Program-made: the position numbers and the translations under genes
Assembly (NCBI RefSeq): GCF_026967805.1
Contig: NZ_JAPVBG010000001.1
Location: forward strand, 573,143-637,142
Direction of reading: 5' to 3'
Length of the DNA: 64,000 bases
Source of the DNA: Blastococcus sp. VKM Ac-2987
Lineage (GTDB): Bacteria > Actinomycetota > Actinomycetes > Mycobacteriales > Geodermatophilaceae
Shown: positions 8,391 to 17,727 of the stretch, one piece after another
How positions within the stretch are numbered: the stretch's first letter is position 1
Layout: each line of letters begins with the position of its first letter
The notes under the pieces: model-generated
Told to the model about the DNA's origin: nothing
The model's input: the letters and a program-made list of their open reading frames with translations, nothing else
Databases searched by the model: none

Positions 8391-9290
8391 ATGATCACTG
8401 TTGAGTCACTGACCCGGAGGTACGCCGGCTTCACCGCCGTCGACAACGTCTCCTTCACCGCCCTGCCCGGTCGCGTCACCGGCTTCCTCGGCCCGAACGG
8501 CGCCGGCAAGTCCACCACGATGCGCGTGATGGTCGGCCTGACCGTCCCGACGTCCGGCACCGCGACCATCAACGGAGAACGGTTCGCCGACCTCCCCAAC
8601 CCCGGCCTCGAGGTGGGCGTCCTCCTGGACGCCTCCGCCCAGCACGCCGGTCGCACCGGACGCGAGATCCTCACGCTCGCCGCCGACACCATGGGTCTGC
8701 CCCGCCGCCGCGTCGACGAGATGCTCGAGCTCGTCAGCCTGACGTCATCGGAGGCCAAGCGCCGCGTGCGCAACTACTCCCTCGGCATGCGTCAGCGACT
8801 GGGCATCGGCACCGCGCTGCTCGGCGACCCCCGGGTGTTGATCCTCGACGAACCGGCCAACGGGCTCGACCCTGCCGGGATCCGGTGGATGCGCGACCTG
8901 CTGACGGGCTTCGCCAGCCAGGGCGGCACCGTCCTGTTGTCCTCGCACCTGCTGCACGAGATCGAGGTCATCGCCGACGACCTGGTCGTGATCGGGAACG
9001 GCAAGATCGTCGCGTCCGGCAGCAAGGAAGAGCTGCTGGCCGCAGCGGGGACGCTCGTCCGGTCGACGTCACCGCGCGACCTCGTGCACGCCCTCGAGCT
9101 GGCCGGGGTCCCCAGCACCCTCGCAGGGGACGGCTCGGTCCGCACGGACGCCGACCCCGCTCGGGTCGGGGCCGTGGCCCTGACAGCGGGCATCGCCCTC
9201 ACCGAGCTCCGGTCCGCCGAGAGCGCCGGGCTCGAAGACATGTTCCTGTCGCTCACTGCCGACACCCAACGCGAAGGAGTTGCGGCATGA
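8391..9290 (+). CDS. ABC transporter ATP-binding protein (drug/bacteriocin-type)
   Basis: This 299-residue ATPase belongs to the class that pairs with ABC-2 permeases. It shows Walker A GPNGAGKST, a Q-loop region at LLDASAQHAGRTGREIL, the signature YSLGMRQRLGIGTALL, Walker B VLILDEPANGLDPAG and the switch His in LLSSHLLHE. A C-terminal extension of about 85 residues after the ATPase core ends in the usual LEDMFLSLT motif. The start is the ATG at 8391 (MITVESLTRRY); the frame extends upstream without family similarity. Its stop overlaps the permease start. Such pairs commonly export peptides, lipids or drugs; no substrate can be assigned here. Confidence 0.94.
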   Translation: MITVESLTRRYAGFTAVDNVSFTALPGRVTGFLGPNGAGKSTTMRVMVGLTVPTSGTATINGERFADLPNPGLEVGVLLDASAQHAGRTGREILTLAADTMGLPRRRVDEMLELVSLTSSEAKRRVRNYSLGMRQRLGIGTALLGDPRVLILDEPANGLDPAGIRWMRDLLTGFASQGGTVLLSSHLLHEIEVIADDLVVIGNGKIVASGSKEELLAAAGTLVRSTSPRDLVHALELAGVPSTLAGDGSVRTDADPARVGAVALTAGIALTELRSAESAGLEDMFLSLTADTQREGVAA

Positions 9291-10102
9291 CCGCCACGAT
9301 CATTTCTACGGCCACCACCCCGGAGGCCGCACCGGTCCGCCGGGCCGCCCGTCCCATCCCGACCACCCGGCTCGTCACGGTCGAGCTGCGCAAGATGTTC
9401 ACCACCCGCTCGGGACTCTGGATGCTCATCAGCATCGGCGTCCTGTCGCCCATCGCGACCGGGTCGGTCATCATCTTCGCTCCCGACAGCGACGTCACCT
9501 ACGAGAGCTTCGCGAGGGCGAGCGGGTTCCCGATGTCGGTGATCTTGCCGATGATCGCGATCCTGGCCGTCACAAGTGAGTGGAGCCAGCGCAGTGGGCT
9601 CACGACATTCACGCTGGTGCCGAGCCGCGGACGCGTGATCGGCGCCAAGGCGATCGCGACCCTCCTGGTGGGCCTCGGCTCCGTGGCCGTTGCCTTCGCT
9701 GTGGGCGCCCTCGGAAACGTGGCCGGATCCGCACTCGCCGGCGTCGACACCGTGTGGGACATTTCGATGTCCATGGCGCCCCAGATGGTGCTCTTCAACC
9801 TGGTCGGCATGGCCATCGGCTTCACCCTCGGTGTCGTGCTGCGCAACTCCGCGGCAGCGATCGTGGGCTACTTCGTCGTCTCCCTGGTCCTGCCGGGCAT
9901 CCTCGTCCTCCTGGCCCAGGTGCGCTCGTGGTTCGAGGACCTGCAGCCGTGGATCGACTGGAACGAAACGCAGGTGGCGCTCCTCGAGGGCGCCACGAAC
10001 ACCGGTGAGGAGTGGGCGATGCTCGCCTCGACCACGATGATCTGGATCGTCATTCCCCTCGTCGTCGGGCTGCTCTCCCTGCGCCGCTCCGAGGTCAAGT
10101 AG
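9287..10102 (+). CDS. ABC-2 family transporter permease
   Basis: This 271-residue permease has six predicted helices, including LWMLISIGVLSPIATGSVII, SVILPMIAILAV, IATLLVGLGSVAVAFAVGAL, VLFNLVGMAIGFTLGVVLR, IVGYFVVSLVLPGILVLL and a final helix TMIWIVIPLVVGLL. The cytoplasmic segment SEWSQRSGLTTFTLVPSRGR is the typical coupling segment of this class. The ATG at 9287 overlaps the ATPase stop (ATGA), so the two form one transporter operon. The gene ends 14 bp before a strong hairpin. Confidence 0.92.
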   Translation: MTATIISTATTPEAAPVRRAARPIPTTRLVTVELRKMFTTRSGLWMLISIGVLSPIATGSVIIFAPDSDVTYESFARASGFPMSVILPMIAILAVTSEWSQRSGLTTFTLVPSRGRVIGAKAIATLLVGLGSVAVAFAVGALGNVAGSALAGVDTVWDISMSMAPQMVLFNLVGMAIGFTLGVVLRNSAAAIVGYFVVSLVLPGILVLLAQVRSWFEDLQPWIDWNETQVALLEGATNTGEEWAMLASTTMIWIVIPLVVGLLSLRRSEVK

Positions 10103-10115
10103 TCACACACACGGG

Positions 10116-10157
10116 CGGCGGTATCCGGAACTAATCTGTGCGTTCCGGATACCGCCG
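10116..10157 (+). terminator. Perfect 16-bp-stem hairpin after ABC operon
   Basis: A perfect inverted repeat with 16-nt arms (10116-10131 and 10142-10157) and a 10-nt loop lies 14 bp after the permease stop. There is no T-tract, as is common for actinobacterial intrinsic terminators. From 10158 to 10429 I see no gene. A 17-codon hydrophobic frame at 10176-10226 (GLTVTGIIVVGVPL) is too short to call. Confidence 0.6.
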
Positions 10158-10429
10158 GTTGCCGGCTCGGTCGTCATGTCCGGCCTCACGGTCACCGGCA
10201 TCATCGTGGTCGGTGTCCCGCTGTGACTGCCCATTGCCGGCGCAATGAGCGCGACAAGACCTGGCGACCGTGAGCCCAACCCCGCCGACCATCCCCACTC
10301 AGCGAGACGACCGGTCTAGATCCTCGTCGTAATTGCGGGATGCCGGCACCGTGCCTTTCTCCTCACGAAAACAGCTGCTCGGCCAGATTCCGGGATGGTT
10401 CACGTGGCTTCGTGGAGTGCGAGCCACGC

Positions 10430-11209
10430 TCACCGCCGTCCAGGAGCATCAGCGCGTCCTCGCATCTCTGGGTCCTGGTGCGCGCGGTCGCCGTTCGCCG
10501 TGGGGTCGGATTCTGGTTGCTCGGGCACGAGGAACAGGTACAGGCCCACTGCCGCGATCCAGGCGAAGCCGAGATAGAGCCCGAGTTGCATGGTCATCGA
10601 CAGGTCGGAGTAGCCGGTCTGGGCTTGGGTGATGGCGAATGACAGGGCTCCGAAGCTTGCTACGACGCTCAGCCAGGCCATGGTGCCCGACCATCCCCCT
10701 CGCAGGACTCCTCTTGCGGTGGTGAAGAAGGCGACGGCGAGCAGGCCCGCAGCGATGCCGAACAGCAGCCACTGAAGGCTGAACAGCCCGCCTTCGACCT
10801 GTCGAACTGCGAACGCCGTCTCGTAGAGCAGTCCGCGTTCGTCGGGTCCGGCTTCGGCCCAACGACGCACCATCACGCCCAGGGCTACACCGTCAACGGC
10901 GGCGAAGACCGCGTACACCCCGGCGCAGAGCAGCATCGCTGCAGCACCCAGGAACGCCCACACTCCCGGAACCCCACGCCGGAGGCGATACGCCAGGGCC
11001 AGGACGGCACCGGACATGAATAGGATCCCGAGGAACTCACCCAGGTGGTACAGCGCCCAGCCACCTTCGCTGGCGTAGTCGGCGAAGGCCGTCTCCGTTT
11101 CGTGCGGTGGCGTCCATGGGTGAAGCAGGGCTGATACCACGTAGATGACGATGCCCAGGGCCGCTGCAATGGCTCCGACCCTGCAGAAGTGCCTTTCATT
11201 GGGAGCCAT
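10430..11209 (-). CDS. Uncharacterised polytopic membrane protein
   Basis: This 259-residue protein has about six membrane helices: VGAIAAALGIVIYVVSALLH, YHLGEFLGILFMSGAVLALA, AFLGAAAMLLCAGVYAVFAA, LQWLLFGIAAGLLAVAFF, GTMAWLSVVASFGALSFAI and LGLYLGFAWIAAVGLYLFL. A charged C-terminal tail of about 35 residues follows. The layout (HP.TPP loop after helix 1, gap before a second helix pair) resembles the DUF4386-like proteins upstream, but I cannot place it in a family securely. The region 11210-11569 between it and the upstream gene has no coding region I can support. Confidence 0.65.
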   Translation of the reverse strand: MAPNERHFCRVGAIAAALGIVIYVVSALLHPWTPPHETETAFADYASEGGWALYHLGEFLGILFMSGAVLALAYRLRRGVPGVWAFLGAAAMLLCAGVYAVFAAVDGVALGVMVRRWAEAGPDERGLLYETAFAVRQVEGGLFSLQWLLFGIAAGLLAVAFFTTARGVLRGGWSGTMAWLSVVASFGALSFAITQAQTGYSDLSMTMQLGLYLGFAWIAAVGLYLFLVPEQPESDPTANGDRAHQDPEMRGRADAPGRR

Positions 11210-11569
11210 GACGCTCCTCCCGAGACTGATGACGTGCCGTCACCTCATCGACGGTGAACTCCACGGCAACGAAATGGTGGAATGTCGTCACGCCAGGCTG
11301 ATGCCACCTGAGCAGAGGTGGCCGGCAGCGGAGTGCCCCGGTATGGGTGAGCACCTTCTTCCCAGTTCAGATCTGGGCGCCCCGCATCACCACCGTGCGC
11401 GAGCCGCGCCCGGAGGACAAGACGTTGCGAAGAGGTTCACCGAACCGCAAAGCTCTCGGGCGGCATCCACGTCGAGGAAGTCGCTCTGCCACGACTCTGA
11501 CACGCCACTGAACCCGACCCGATACCGCGCGCGTCACCTGCGGGATTGCGTTCGCCAGCGCGTTGGGCC

Positions 11570-11599
11570 GGGCCGCCCGGTGACGTCACCGGGCGGCCC
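11570..11599 (-). terminator. 30-bp perfect palindrome after DUF4386 gene
   Basis: Positions 11570-11599 form a perfect 30-bp palindrome (15-nt arms, centre TGACGTCA). It lies 80 bp downstream of the stop of the minus-strand gene at 11679-12335. As RNA it would give a very stable GC-rich stem, so the likely role is transcription termination. A dyad operator cannot be excluded. Confidence 0.5.
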
Positions 11600-11678
11600 T
11601 GATCGGGGTCGTAAGTGGTGCGCCGACAGCCCGCATCCACGACTGTGTCTGCCAGCCGCGACTGCCCGGCCGGGGGCT

Positions 11679-12335
11679 CTACGCCGACAGCAGGACCGGC
11701 GCGGGAGTCGACTCCTGCGTCGGGATCCGACGGAAGCCACGTGCGATCAGCAGGACGGGCAGGATCAGCTCGAACAGGCCGCCGGGCACGTAGAGGAGCA
11801 TGCCGGGACCGGAGTCGAGGGTGGCGACGTCGAGCAGCGTGCCAGGGATGGCCAGCAGGATCGCGACGTAGCCGACGATCCCGAGCCACGAGAGCCACCT
11901 GGGCACCAGGCGAGCCCGGTGCAGGATGTAGGAGAGCATCAGGCCGGCGGTGCCGGTGAAGCCGTAGATCAGGATCTCGTAGTGGGCCACCAGGCTGGTG
12001 GTGGCGAGGATGTAGACGCCGATGGCCAGGATGGCGACACCCTCCAGGCTGCGGAATGCCAGATAGCCCCTGGCCAACGCCTTGCTGTGGCGGCTCAGCA
12101 CCCCCAGCAGGGCGAGGCCGATGCCAACGCCGGCCAGGGCGCAGACCGCCTGCAGCGCGACGCCGATGGTCAGGCTGCTCGTGCCCGTGTGGCCGGCGAA
12201 GAAGCCCGTGATGAGCGAGTCGCCGAGCATGAAGGTCACGGTCGCGGTGAGGAACAGCAGTCCCGCGACGATGGCGGCCTTCCGGCTGGTCGGGTCGTAG
12301 CGAAGGTCGGATGCGGTGATGGACACAGCAGTCAT
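11679..12335 (-). CDS. DUF4386 family membrane protein
   Basis: This 218-residue membrane protein matches the DUF4386 pattern: KAAIVAGLLFLTATVTFMLG, SLTIGVALQAVCALAGVGIG, a linker ending ARGYLAFRSLEGVAILAI, then RLVPRWLSWLGIVGYVAILL and the family-typical end PGGLFELILPVLLIARGF. The ATG at 12335 follows a clear Shine-Dalgarno sequence (AGGAG) 6 bp upstream, and the open frame further upstream is unlike the family. The function of the family is unknown. It lies 110 bp downstream of a second, shorter DUF4386-like gene in the same orientation. Confidence 0.82.
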   Translation of the reverse strand: MTAVSITASDLRYDPTSRKAAIVAGLLFLTATVTFMLGDSLITGFFAGHTGTSSLTIGVALQAVCALAGVGIGLALLGVLSRHSKALARGYLAFRSLEGVAILAIGVYILATTSLVAHYEILIYGFTGTAGLMLSYILHRARLVPRWLSWLGIVGYVAILLAIPGTLLDVATLDSGPGMLLYVPGGLFELILPVLLIARGFRRIPTQESTPAPVLLSA

Positions 12336-12445
12336 GACGAGCTCCTGTGAAGTCGGATTGGGGTGTCGGTCGGGTGGTGACCTGCCGACTGTCGGAGTTG
12401 GCGGACTAGGAGGGTCGGTCGCGGCGAGAGCGGACGTCGCCGGGG

Positions 12446-13156
12446 TCAGCTGCGCCGGGGATCGGGGGTCGGCAGAATCCCCGGCTGGATGGGCCTCTCC
12501 GGTGTGGAGATGCGCCGGCTGCCGATCGTCAGCCAGAGGGCGAGGAGGAACTCGCCGACGAAGGTGACGGTCGAGACCTCCGGGACCGGAGCAGATGCGA
12601 GGAACGCGGTGACGAGCAGGTGGATCCCGAAGAGGATCAGCCCGACGTCCCAGATGGTGTGGAAGGCGTCGGTCCTGGCCAGTGCCCGCGCCTGCAACTC
12701 GCCGGCGTCGCCGGCGGTGGCTGTGTCGGAGTCCAGGAGACCCAGCGCCCCGACGAGTTGTGCGACCGCGACCGCGAACACGCCCGCGTAGAGGACGCGG
12801 ACGACCGCGGCGGCCATGGACCAAGTCGGGTGCACCGGCAGGAAGATCCGGTACAGCGCCCAGGCGACGACGACGTCGAGCGCGATGACGGCGAACAGGC
12901 TGAGGATACCGAGCCGGAACAGGCCGGCGGAGGCCATGATGTCGCTGGCCGTCGCGGTGGCGTCGCCCGGGGTGACCAGTCCGTCGATAGCGACGAAGTT
13001 GCCGAAGCCGGCCAGCACCGACATGAGCAGCAGACCGATGCCCGCGATCAGGCAGGCCTGTCGTGACGGTCGTCCGGGCTGGCGGCCGGCGCGTGCACGG
13101 ACCCACGCTGAGCCGGGAGTGCGGGCGGTGTCGTCGAGCAGGGTGCGACGGTTCAT
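12446..13156 (-). CDS. DUF4386 family membrane protein (second copy)
   Basis: This 236-residue protein has a basic, probably cytoplasmic N-terminus followed by five helices: ACLIAGIGLLLMSVLAGFGN, GLFRLGILSLFAVIALDVVV, MAAAVVRVLYAGVFAVAVAQ, TIWDVGLILFGIHLLVTAFL and VTFVGEFLLALWLTI. The segments AWALYRIFLPVHPTWS and FHTIWDVGLILFGIHLL are characteristic of DUF4386. It is co-oriented with the other DUF4386 gene and with the MDR oxidoreductase upstream (39-bp gap), suggesting a three-gene operon. Confidence 0.82.
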   Translation of the reverse strand: MNRRTLLDDTARTPGSAWVRARAGRQPGRPSRQACLIAGIGLLLMSVLAGFGNFVAIDGLVTPGDATATASDIMASAGLFRLGILSLFAVIALDVVVAWALYRIFLPVHPTWSMAAAVVRVLYAGVFAVAVAQLVGALGLLDSDTATAGDAGELQARALARTDAFHTIWDVGLILFGIHLLVTAFLASAPVPEVSTVTFVGEFLLALWLTIGSRRISTPERPIQPGILPTPDPRRS

Positions 13157-13195
13157 GAGAGGCCTCCAGCACTGGTAGCTGTGGTGGGCGGCCCG

Positions 13196-14221
13196 TCAGG
13201 CGTGGACGGCGGGGTCGATGGTGATGACGACCTTTCCGGCGGCCCGCCCGTCGATCAGGTGCCGAACGGCGGTGGCGGCCTCGTGCAGCGGAAAGGTGCG
13301 GTCGACGGCCGGGGCAACATGACCGGCGGCGACGTGCTCGACCAGCACGGCGAGGTCGGCGTGCTTCTCGGAGCAGACCCACGGCTTGCCGAGGTCCTGT
13401 CTGACGAACAGCGACACCAGCGGCGCCCGCAGCGCCCGTTCGAAGCCGCCGAGCCACCGCCCGCCGGTCTCGCCGCCGATGATCGTCAGCCGCCCGGTCG
13501 GCGTGAGGGCACGCCGCAGGCTGCGCAGCGGGGTGTTGCCCCCGATGTCGAGGATCTGGTCGTAGCGACGGCTGCCGTCGGTGGGGTTCGTGCGGGTGTA
13601 GTCGACGACGTGGTCGGCGCCGAGGGCACGCACGAGATCCGTCTTCGCGGTGCGACAGACCCCGGTGACGGTGGCAGCGCGGGCCTTGGCCAGCTGCACG
13701 GCGTAGGTCCCGACGCCGCCGGACGCGCCGAGGACCAGGACGTGCTGGCCGGGTTGGATGTTCGCGTGGTCGCGCACGGCCTGCAGGGCCGTCAGGCCGG
13801 AGACGGGAAGGGCGGCGGCCTGGACGAAGGTGAGCGCGGCCGGTTTGTGCACGAGTTTGGCCTCCGGTGCCCGGACGTACTCGGCGAACGCGCCGGTGCC
13901 GATCCCCAGGACCGCGTCACCGGGGCGGAAGCGGGTCACTGCGGTACCGACGGCTTCCACGACGCCGGCGACGTCCCCGCCGGGAACGGGGTTCTTCGGG
14001 ACGCGGACGCCGTAGCCGGCGAGGCGTACCGGGTAGGGCAGCCCGGTCATGAGGTGGACGACGCCCCGGTCCACGCCGGCGGCCCGGGCGCGGACGAGGA
14101 CCTCGTCGTCGGCGACGGACGGAATCGGCATGTCGCGCAGTCGCAGGACCTCCGCTCCCCCGTACTCGTCCTGCACGACCGCTCGCATGGTGGTGGAGCG
14201 GGTGGTGGTGGTCGTGGGCAT
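13196..14221 (-). CDS. NAD(P)-dependent MDR oxidoreductase (quinone oxidoreductase-like)
   Basis: This 341-residue medium-chain dehydrogenase/reductase belongs to the zinc-independent quinone-reductase branch. A GroES-like N-terminal domain (MRAVVQDEYGGAEVLRLRD, PGGDVAGVVEAVG) precedes a Rossmann domain with VLVLGASGGVGTYAVQLA. No catalytic-zinc Cys/His set is visible. The C-terminus DRTFPLHEAATAVRHLIDG and GKVVITI is typical. The start at 14221 was chosen for the purine-rich GAAAGG 8 bp upstream; an internal ATG at 14188 (MRAVVQ) is the alternative. It diverges from the AfsR-like regulator at 14359 across 137 bp, so it may be that regulator's target. Confidence 0.9.
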   Translation of the reverse strand: MPTTTTTRSTTMRAVVQDEYGGAEVLRLRDMPIPSVADDEVLVRARAAGVDRGVVHLMTGLPYPVRLAGYGVRVPKNPVPGGDVAGVVEAVGTAVTRFRPGDAVLGIGTGAFAEYVRAPEAKLVHKPAALTFVQAAALPVSGLTALQAVRDHANIQPGQHVLVLGASGGVGTYAVQLAKARAATVTGVCRTAKTDLVRALGADHVVDYTRTNPTDGSRRYDQILDIGGNTPLRSLRRALTPTGRLTIIGGETGGRWLGGFERALRAPLVSLFVRQDLGKPWVCSEKHADLAVLVEHVAAGHVAPAVDRTFPLHEAATAVRHLIDGRAAGKVVITIDPAVHA

Positions 14222-14358
14222 GACGGCGGCCTTTCGTCGGTGGCAGGGCTGGAACTGGTAGACCGACAGTGGCAAGCGCTGGTGGAGCTCCGGTGGGAGT
14301 CCGGTGGAGGCCGGGTAGAGCCTGGGGCGGCCCGTAGCAGTGCAGCGGAGAGGCTGGC

Positions 14359-17300
14359 GTGGTGGTGGAGGTCCGGCTCCTCGGCGGTGTGACCGCCGTT
14401 GACGGGAACGGGGCCCCGCTGACCCTGGGGTCGCCGAAGTGCCGGGTGGTGCTGGCTGCGCTGGCCCTGGCGGTCGGCGAGCCGGTACCGGTGACCCGCC
14501 TGATCGACCTGGTGTGGCCCGACGACCCGCCACGCACCGCGGACAAGACACTGCAGGGCTACGTGGCGGACCTGCGCCGCGCGCTCGGGGCCGCCGCGAT
14601 CGCACGGACCGGCGCGGCCTACCGGCTCACGCTGGAACCCGACCAGGTCGACGTGGTCCGGTTCCGTCGGCTCCTGGCCACCGGGGACGTCGATGGAGCG
14701 CTGGACACCTGGACCGGCAGCCCGCTGGCCGGGCTGGAGGCGCCCGGACTGCAGGCGGCGGCGGATGCGCTGGTGGACCGGTGGCTGAATGCCACGGAGG
14801 ACCGGCTCCGTCGACAGGTGGCCACCGACCCGGCGGCCGCCATCGCTGCCCTCACCGAGCTGACCGCGGAGCATCCCTTCCGGGAGCAGCTGTGGGCGCT
14901 GCTGATGACCGCGCTGTACCGGGCAGGACGGCAGGCCGACGCGCTGACCTCCTTCCAGCGCGCCCGGCAGCACCTGATCGACGAGCTGGGGATCGAGCCG
15001 GGCCCGCGCCTGCAGGAGCTCGAGGTGCAGATCCTCGCCCATGACGGGGACCTGCAGCGCACCGCCGTGGGCGCGTCGCCGGCGTCCCCTGCCGGAACCC
15101 GGCCGACCGGGACCGTGACGTTCGGCTTCGCCGAGGTCGCCGCCGCCACGCAGCTGTGGGCCGAGCACCGGCGCAAGATGGCTCTAGCGATGGCCCGGCT
15201 CGACTCCGTCGTCGAAGACGTCACCGCGCGGCACGGCGGCACCAGGGTCGTATCCGGCGGTGAGGCGGTCGGCGTGGCGTTCCACCGCGCCGACGACGCG
15301 GCCGCATGGGCGACCGAGCTGCAGCTCGCGGTGGACGTCGAGCCCTGGTCCGGCGGCATCGAGCTGCGTCTGCAGGTGGCCCTGCACACCGGCGAGACGG
15401 ATGAGCACGACGGCGGCTACTTCGGGCCGGCGGTGCACACCGCCGCACGGTTGGCCGCTGCCGCCCACGGCGGCCAGATCCTGGTGTCGGACGTGACCGC
15501 CGCGCTGCTGGAACGCGACGACCTCCGCGACCTGGGCTCGCACCGGCTCGACGGGATGGCCGGTGAGAGGGCACTGCTCCAGCTCGACGCCGGCAACCAC
15601 CCCCCGCCGCAGACCACCTCCGCCGGGCGGGGGAACCTGCCCGGCCGTACGCGGAGGCTGCTCGGCCGCGACGGCGATCTCGCAGACATCGCCGACGCGC
15701 TCGAGGAGTCGCCGGTCGTCACCCTCGTCGGGCCTGGCGGCGTCGGCAAGACCAGCCTCGCCCTGGCGGCCGCGCATCGCGCCCGGACCGGGCGCCGCTG
15801 GCGGGTCCGCCTCGCCGAATTGGCCCAGATCACGGACGACGACGCCGTGCCGCACTCGGTGGCGGAGTTCCTCGGCGTCACCGGCGGCGGCGGCCGGTCG
15901 TTGAGTGACTCGGTCGCGGCAGCCCTGCGCGCACGTCCGACGCTTCTGGTCCTGGACAACTGCGAACACGTCGTGCGGGGCGCCGCGGCACTGACCGAGG
16001 CCATCGCATCCGCCGGCGGGGACACGCGGGTCCTGGCCACCTCGCGGGAACCGCTCGGTATCCCGGACGAACGGGTGCTGCGGGTGAGCCCGCTCGATGT
16101 CACCGGCCCCGCGGTGGAGCTGTTCGCGGAGCGAGCCCGCGCGGCCGGCGGCACGTTCGAGCTCGATGACGTGCGAGCGGAGGTCGCGGAGATCTGCCGC
16201 CGGCTGGACGGCCTGCCGCTGGCGATCGAGCTCGCCGCTGCACGGACCGCCAGCTTGACACCGAGCCAGCTGCTCGAGCGGCTCGACGACCGGCTCCGCC
16301 TCCTCGGCGGCAGCCGACGGGGCAGCGCGGATCGGCACCGCTCGCTGCACGCCACCGTCCAGTGGTCCTACGACCTGCTGTCGCATCCCCAGCAGTTGCT
16401 GTTCGAACGGCTCGCGGTATTCGCCGGCCCCTTCGACCTGTCCGCCGCCGAGACCGTCGCGGCCGGTGAGGAGCTGGACGCCGTGGAGACCGACCGGTTG
16501 CTCGGCGACCTCGTGGAACGCTCGATCCTCGGTGTGGAACCGGGCCGCTTCGGCAGGCGGTTCCGCCTGCTGGAGACCCTGCGGCAGTTCGCACTCGACC
16601 GACTCACCGCCCACGGCAACCGGCAGGTCCTCGCCGCACGCCACGCCCGATGGTGCGCCGCCCGAACCACCGACATCGGCCGCCTGCTGACCGGGCACGG
16701 CGAGGTCGAGGGTGTCGCCCGACTCACCGAGCTGTGGCCGGATCTGCGCGCCGCGTTCGACTGGGCCTGCACCGCCGAGGACCTCGACCTCGCCGACGCC
16801 CTGGTCCGCCCCGTCGCCTCCGAGGTCAGCCTGCGCCGGCAGGCCGAGATCGGGGACTGGGCCGAACGGATCCTCGAGCTGACGCCACGCGACGACGAGC
16901 CCCGGCTCGTCTACTGGCTGCTGTGGGCCGGGCACCGTCGCGCGCAGGCCGGCGACCGCGCGGCGCTCGACGGGCTCGTTCGACGCCATGGCCACCGCGA
17001 CCATCCCGTGATCCGGTTCAACGACAACTACCTGTCCGACATGGAACCCGACGCTCACGCCGTCTCCGCGGCCGCGGTGGCGTGGCTGCGCGGGCGCGGC
17101 GAGAACCACGCGGGGGACATGCTCGAGGTGTCGGGCCTCGCAGCATCCCTGATGGTGTCGCAGCGTCTCGACGAACTCGACGCCCTGGCCGCAGCCATGG
17201 AGCAGCGGCACCGCCTCCGCGGCCCGCCCACGCTGCTCTACTTCGCTCTGGGGATGCGCGGCTACGCCGCCGAGTACCAGGGCCGGCACGATGACGCGGT

Positions 17301-17727
17301 CTGCTTCTTCTCGCAGGCCGAGCAGATGGAGCTCCCGGCCGGGACCTACCGCGTGCTGCAGACCGCGCAGGCACGACTCGTCTTCGACGCCGGCGATCAC
17401 CACCGGGCATACCGGCTCCTGCGCGACAACATCGGCACGCTGCTGGACAGGGACTACACCGACGTGACCCGCATGGTCGCCATCGAGTTCATCACCATGA
17501 TGGCGGCCATCGACCGCCTCACCGATGCCGCTCGTGTGCTGCCCTACCTCGACACGACCGGCGACTTCGCCCACCTGGCGCGGGAGAGACTCATCGCCGA
17601 CCCCGTGCGCCGCATCGAGGCCGACCCCGACCTCGCCGACCACCCCCGTGGGGACCCGGACGCCCGCCGCGCCCTGGCCTTCATGCGCGCCGTGCTCGAC
17701 GAAGTCCTCACCAGCACCGACCCGTGA
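14359..17727 (+). CDS. AfsR-like SARP regulator with degenerate cyclase and NB-ARC domains
   Basis: This is a 1,122-residue multidomain regulator. Residues 1-85 are an OmpR-like DNA-binding domain (VRLLGGVTAVDGNGAPLTLG) and about 90-240 a bacterial transcriptional activation domain (EHPFREQLWALLMTALYRAG). Residues 249-410 are a class III cyclase homology domain. The NB-ARC/AAA ATPase has Walker A VGPGGVGKT near 456-465, LLVLDNCEHV and LDGLPLAIELAA near 616. An alpha-solenoid-like C-terminus follows. The cyclase metal-binding positions are altered: FTDIEGST-like sequence is FAEVAAAT and the GDG turn is GEA, so catalysis is unlikely and a nucleotide-sensing or structural role more plausible. 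It starts at a GTG preceded by ggagagg, divergent from an MDR oxidoreductase. Confidence 0.9.
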   Translation: MVVEVRLLGGVTAVDGNGAPLTLGSPKCRVVLAALALAVGEPVPVTRLIDLVWPDDPPRTADKTLQGYVADLRRALGAAAIARTGAAYRLTLEPDQVDVVRFRRLLATGDVDGALDTWTGSPLAGLEAPGLQAAADALVDRWLNATEDRLRRQVATDPAAAIAALTELTAEHPFREQLWALLMTALYRAGRQADALTSFQRARQHLIDELGIEPGPRLQELEVQILAHDGDLQRTAVGASPASPAGTRPTGTVTFGFAEVAAATQLWAEHRRKMALAMARLDSVVEDVTARHGGTRVVSGGEAVGVAFHRADDAAAWATELQLAVDVEPWSGGIELRLQVALHTGETDEHDGGYFGPAVHTAARLAAAAHGGQILVSDVTAALLERDDLRDLGSHRLDGMAGERALLQLDAGNHPPPQTTSAGRGNLPGRTRRLLGRDGDLADIADALEESPVVTLVGPGGVGKTSLALAAAHRARTGRRWRVRLAELAQITDDDAVPHSVAEFLGVTGGGGRSLSDSVAAALRARPTLLVLDNCEHVVRGAAALTEAIASAGGDTRVLATSREPLGIPDERVLRVSPLDVTGPAVELFAERARAAGGTFELDDVRAEVAEICRRLDGLPLAIELAAARTASLTPSQLLERLDDRLRLLGGSRRGSADRHRSLHATVQWSYDLLSHPQQLLFERLAVFAGPFDLSAAETVAAGEELDAVETDRLLGDLVERSILGVEPGRFGRRFRLLETLRQFALDRLTAHGNRQVLAARHARWCAARTTDIGRLLTGHGEVEGVARLTELWPDLRAAFDWACTAEDLDLADALVRPVASEVSLRRQAEIGDWAERILELTPRDDEPRLVYWLLWAGHRRAQAGDRAALDGLVRRHGHRDHPVIRFNDNYLSDMEPDAHAVSAAAVAWLRGRGENHAGDMLEVSGLAASLMVSQRLDELDALAAAMEQRHRLRGPPTLLYFALGMRGYAAEYQGRHDDAVCFFSQAEQMELPAGTYRVLQTAQARLVFDAGDHHRAYRLLRDNIGTLLDRDYTDVTRMVAIEFITMMAAIDRLTDAARVLPYLDTTGDFAHLARERLIADPVRRIEADPDLADHPRGDPDARRALAFMRAVLDEVLTSTDP

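Noticed and set aside
15184-17643. An 819-codon open frame opposite the AfsR-like gene
   Set aside because: It is a mirror frame of a gene with recognisable SARP, cyclase and NB-ARC motifs, and has no domain of its own.
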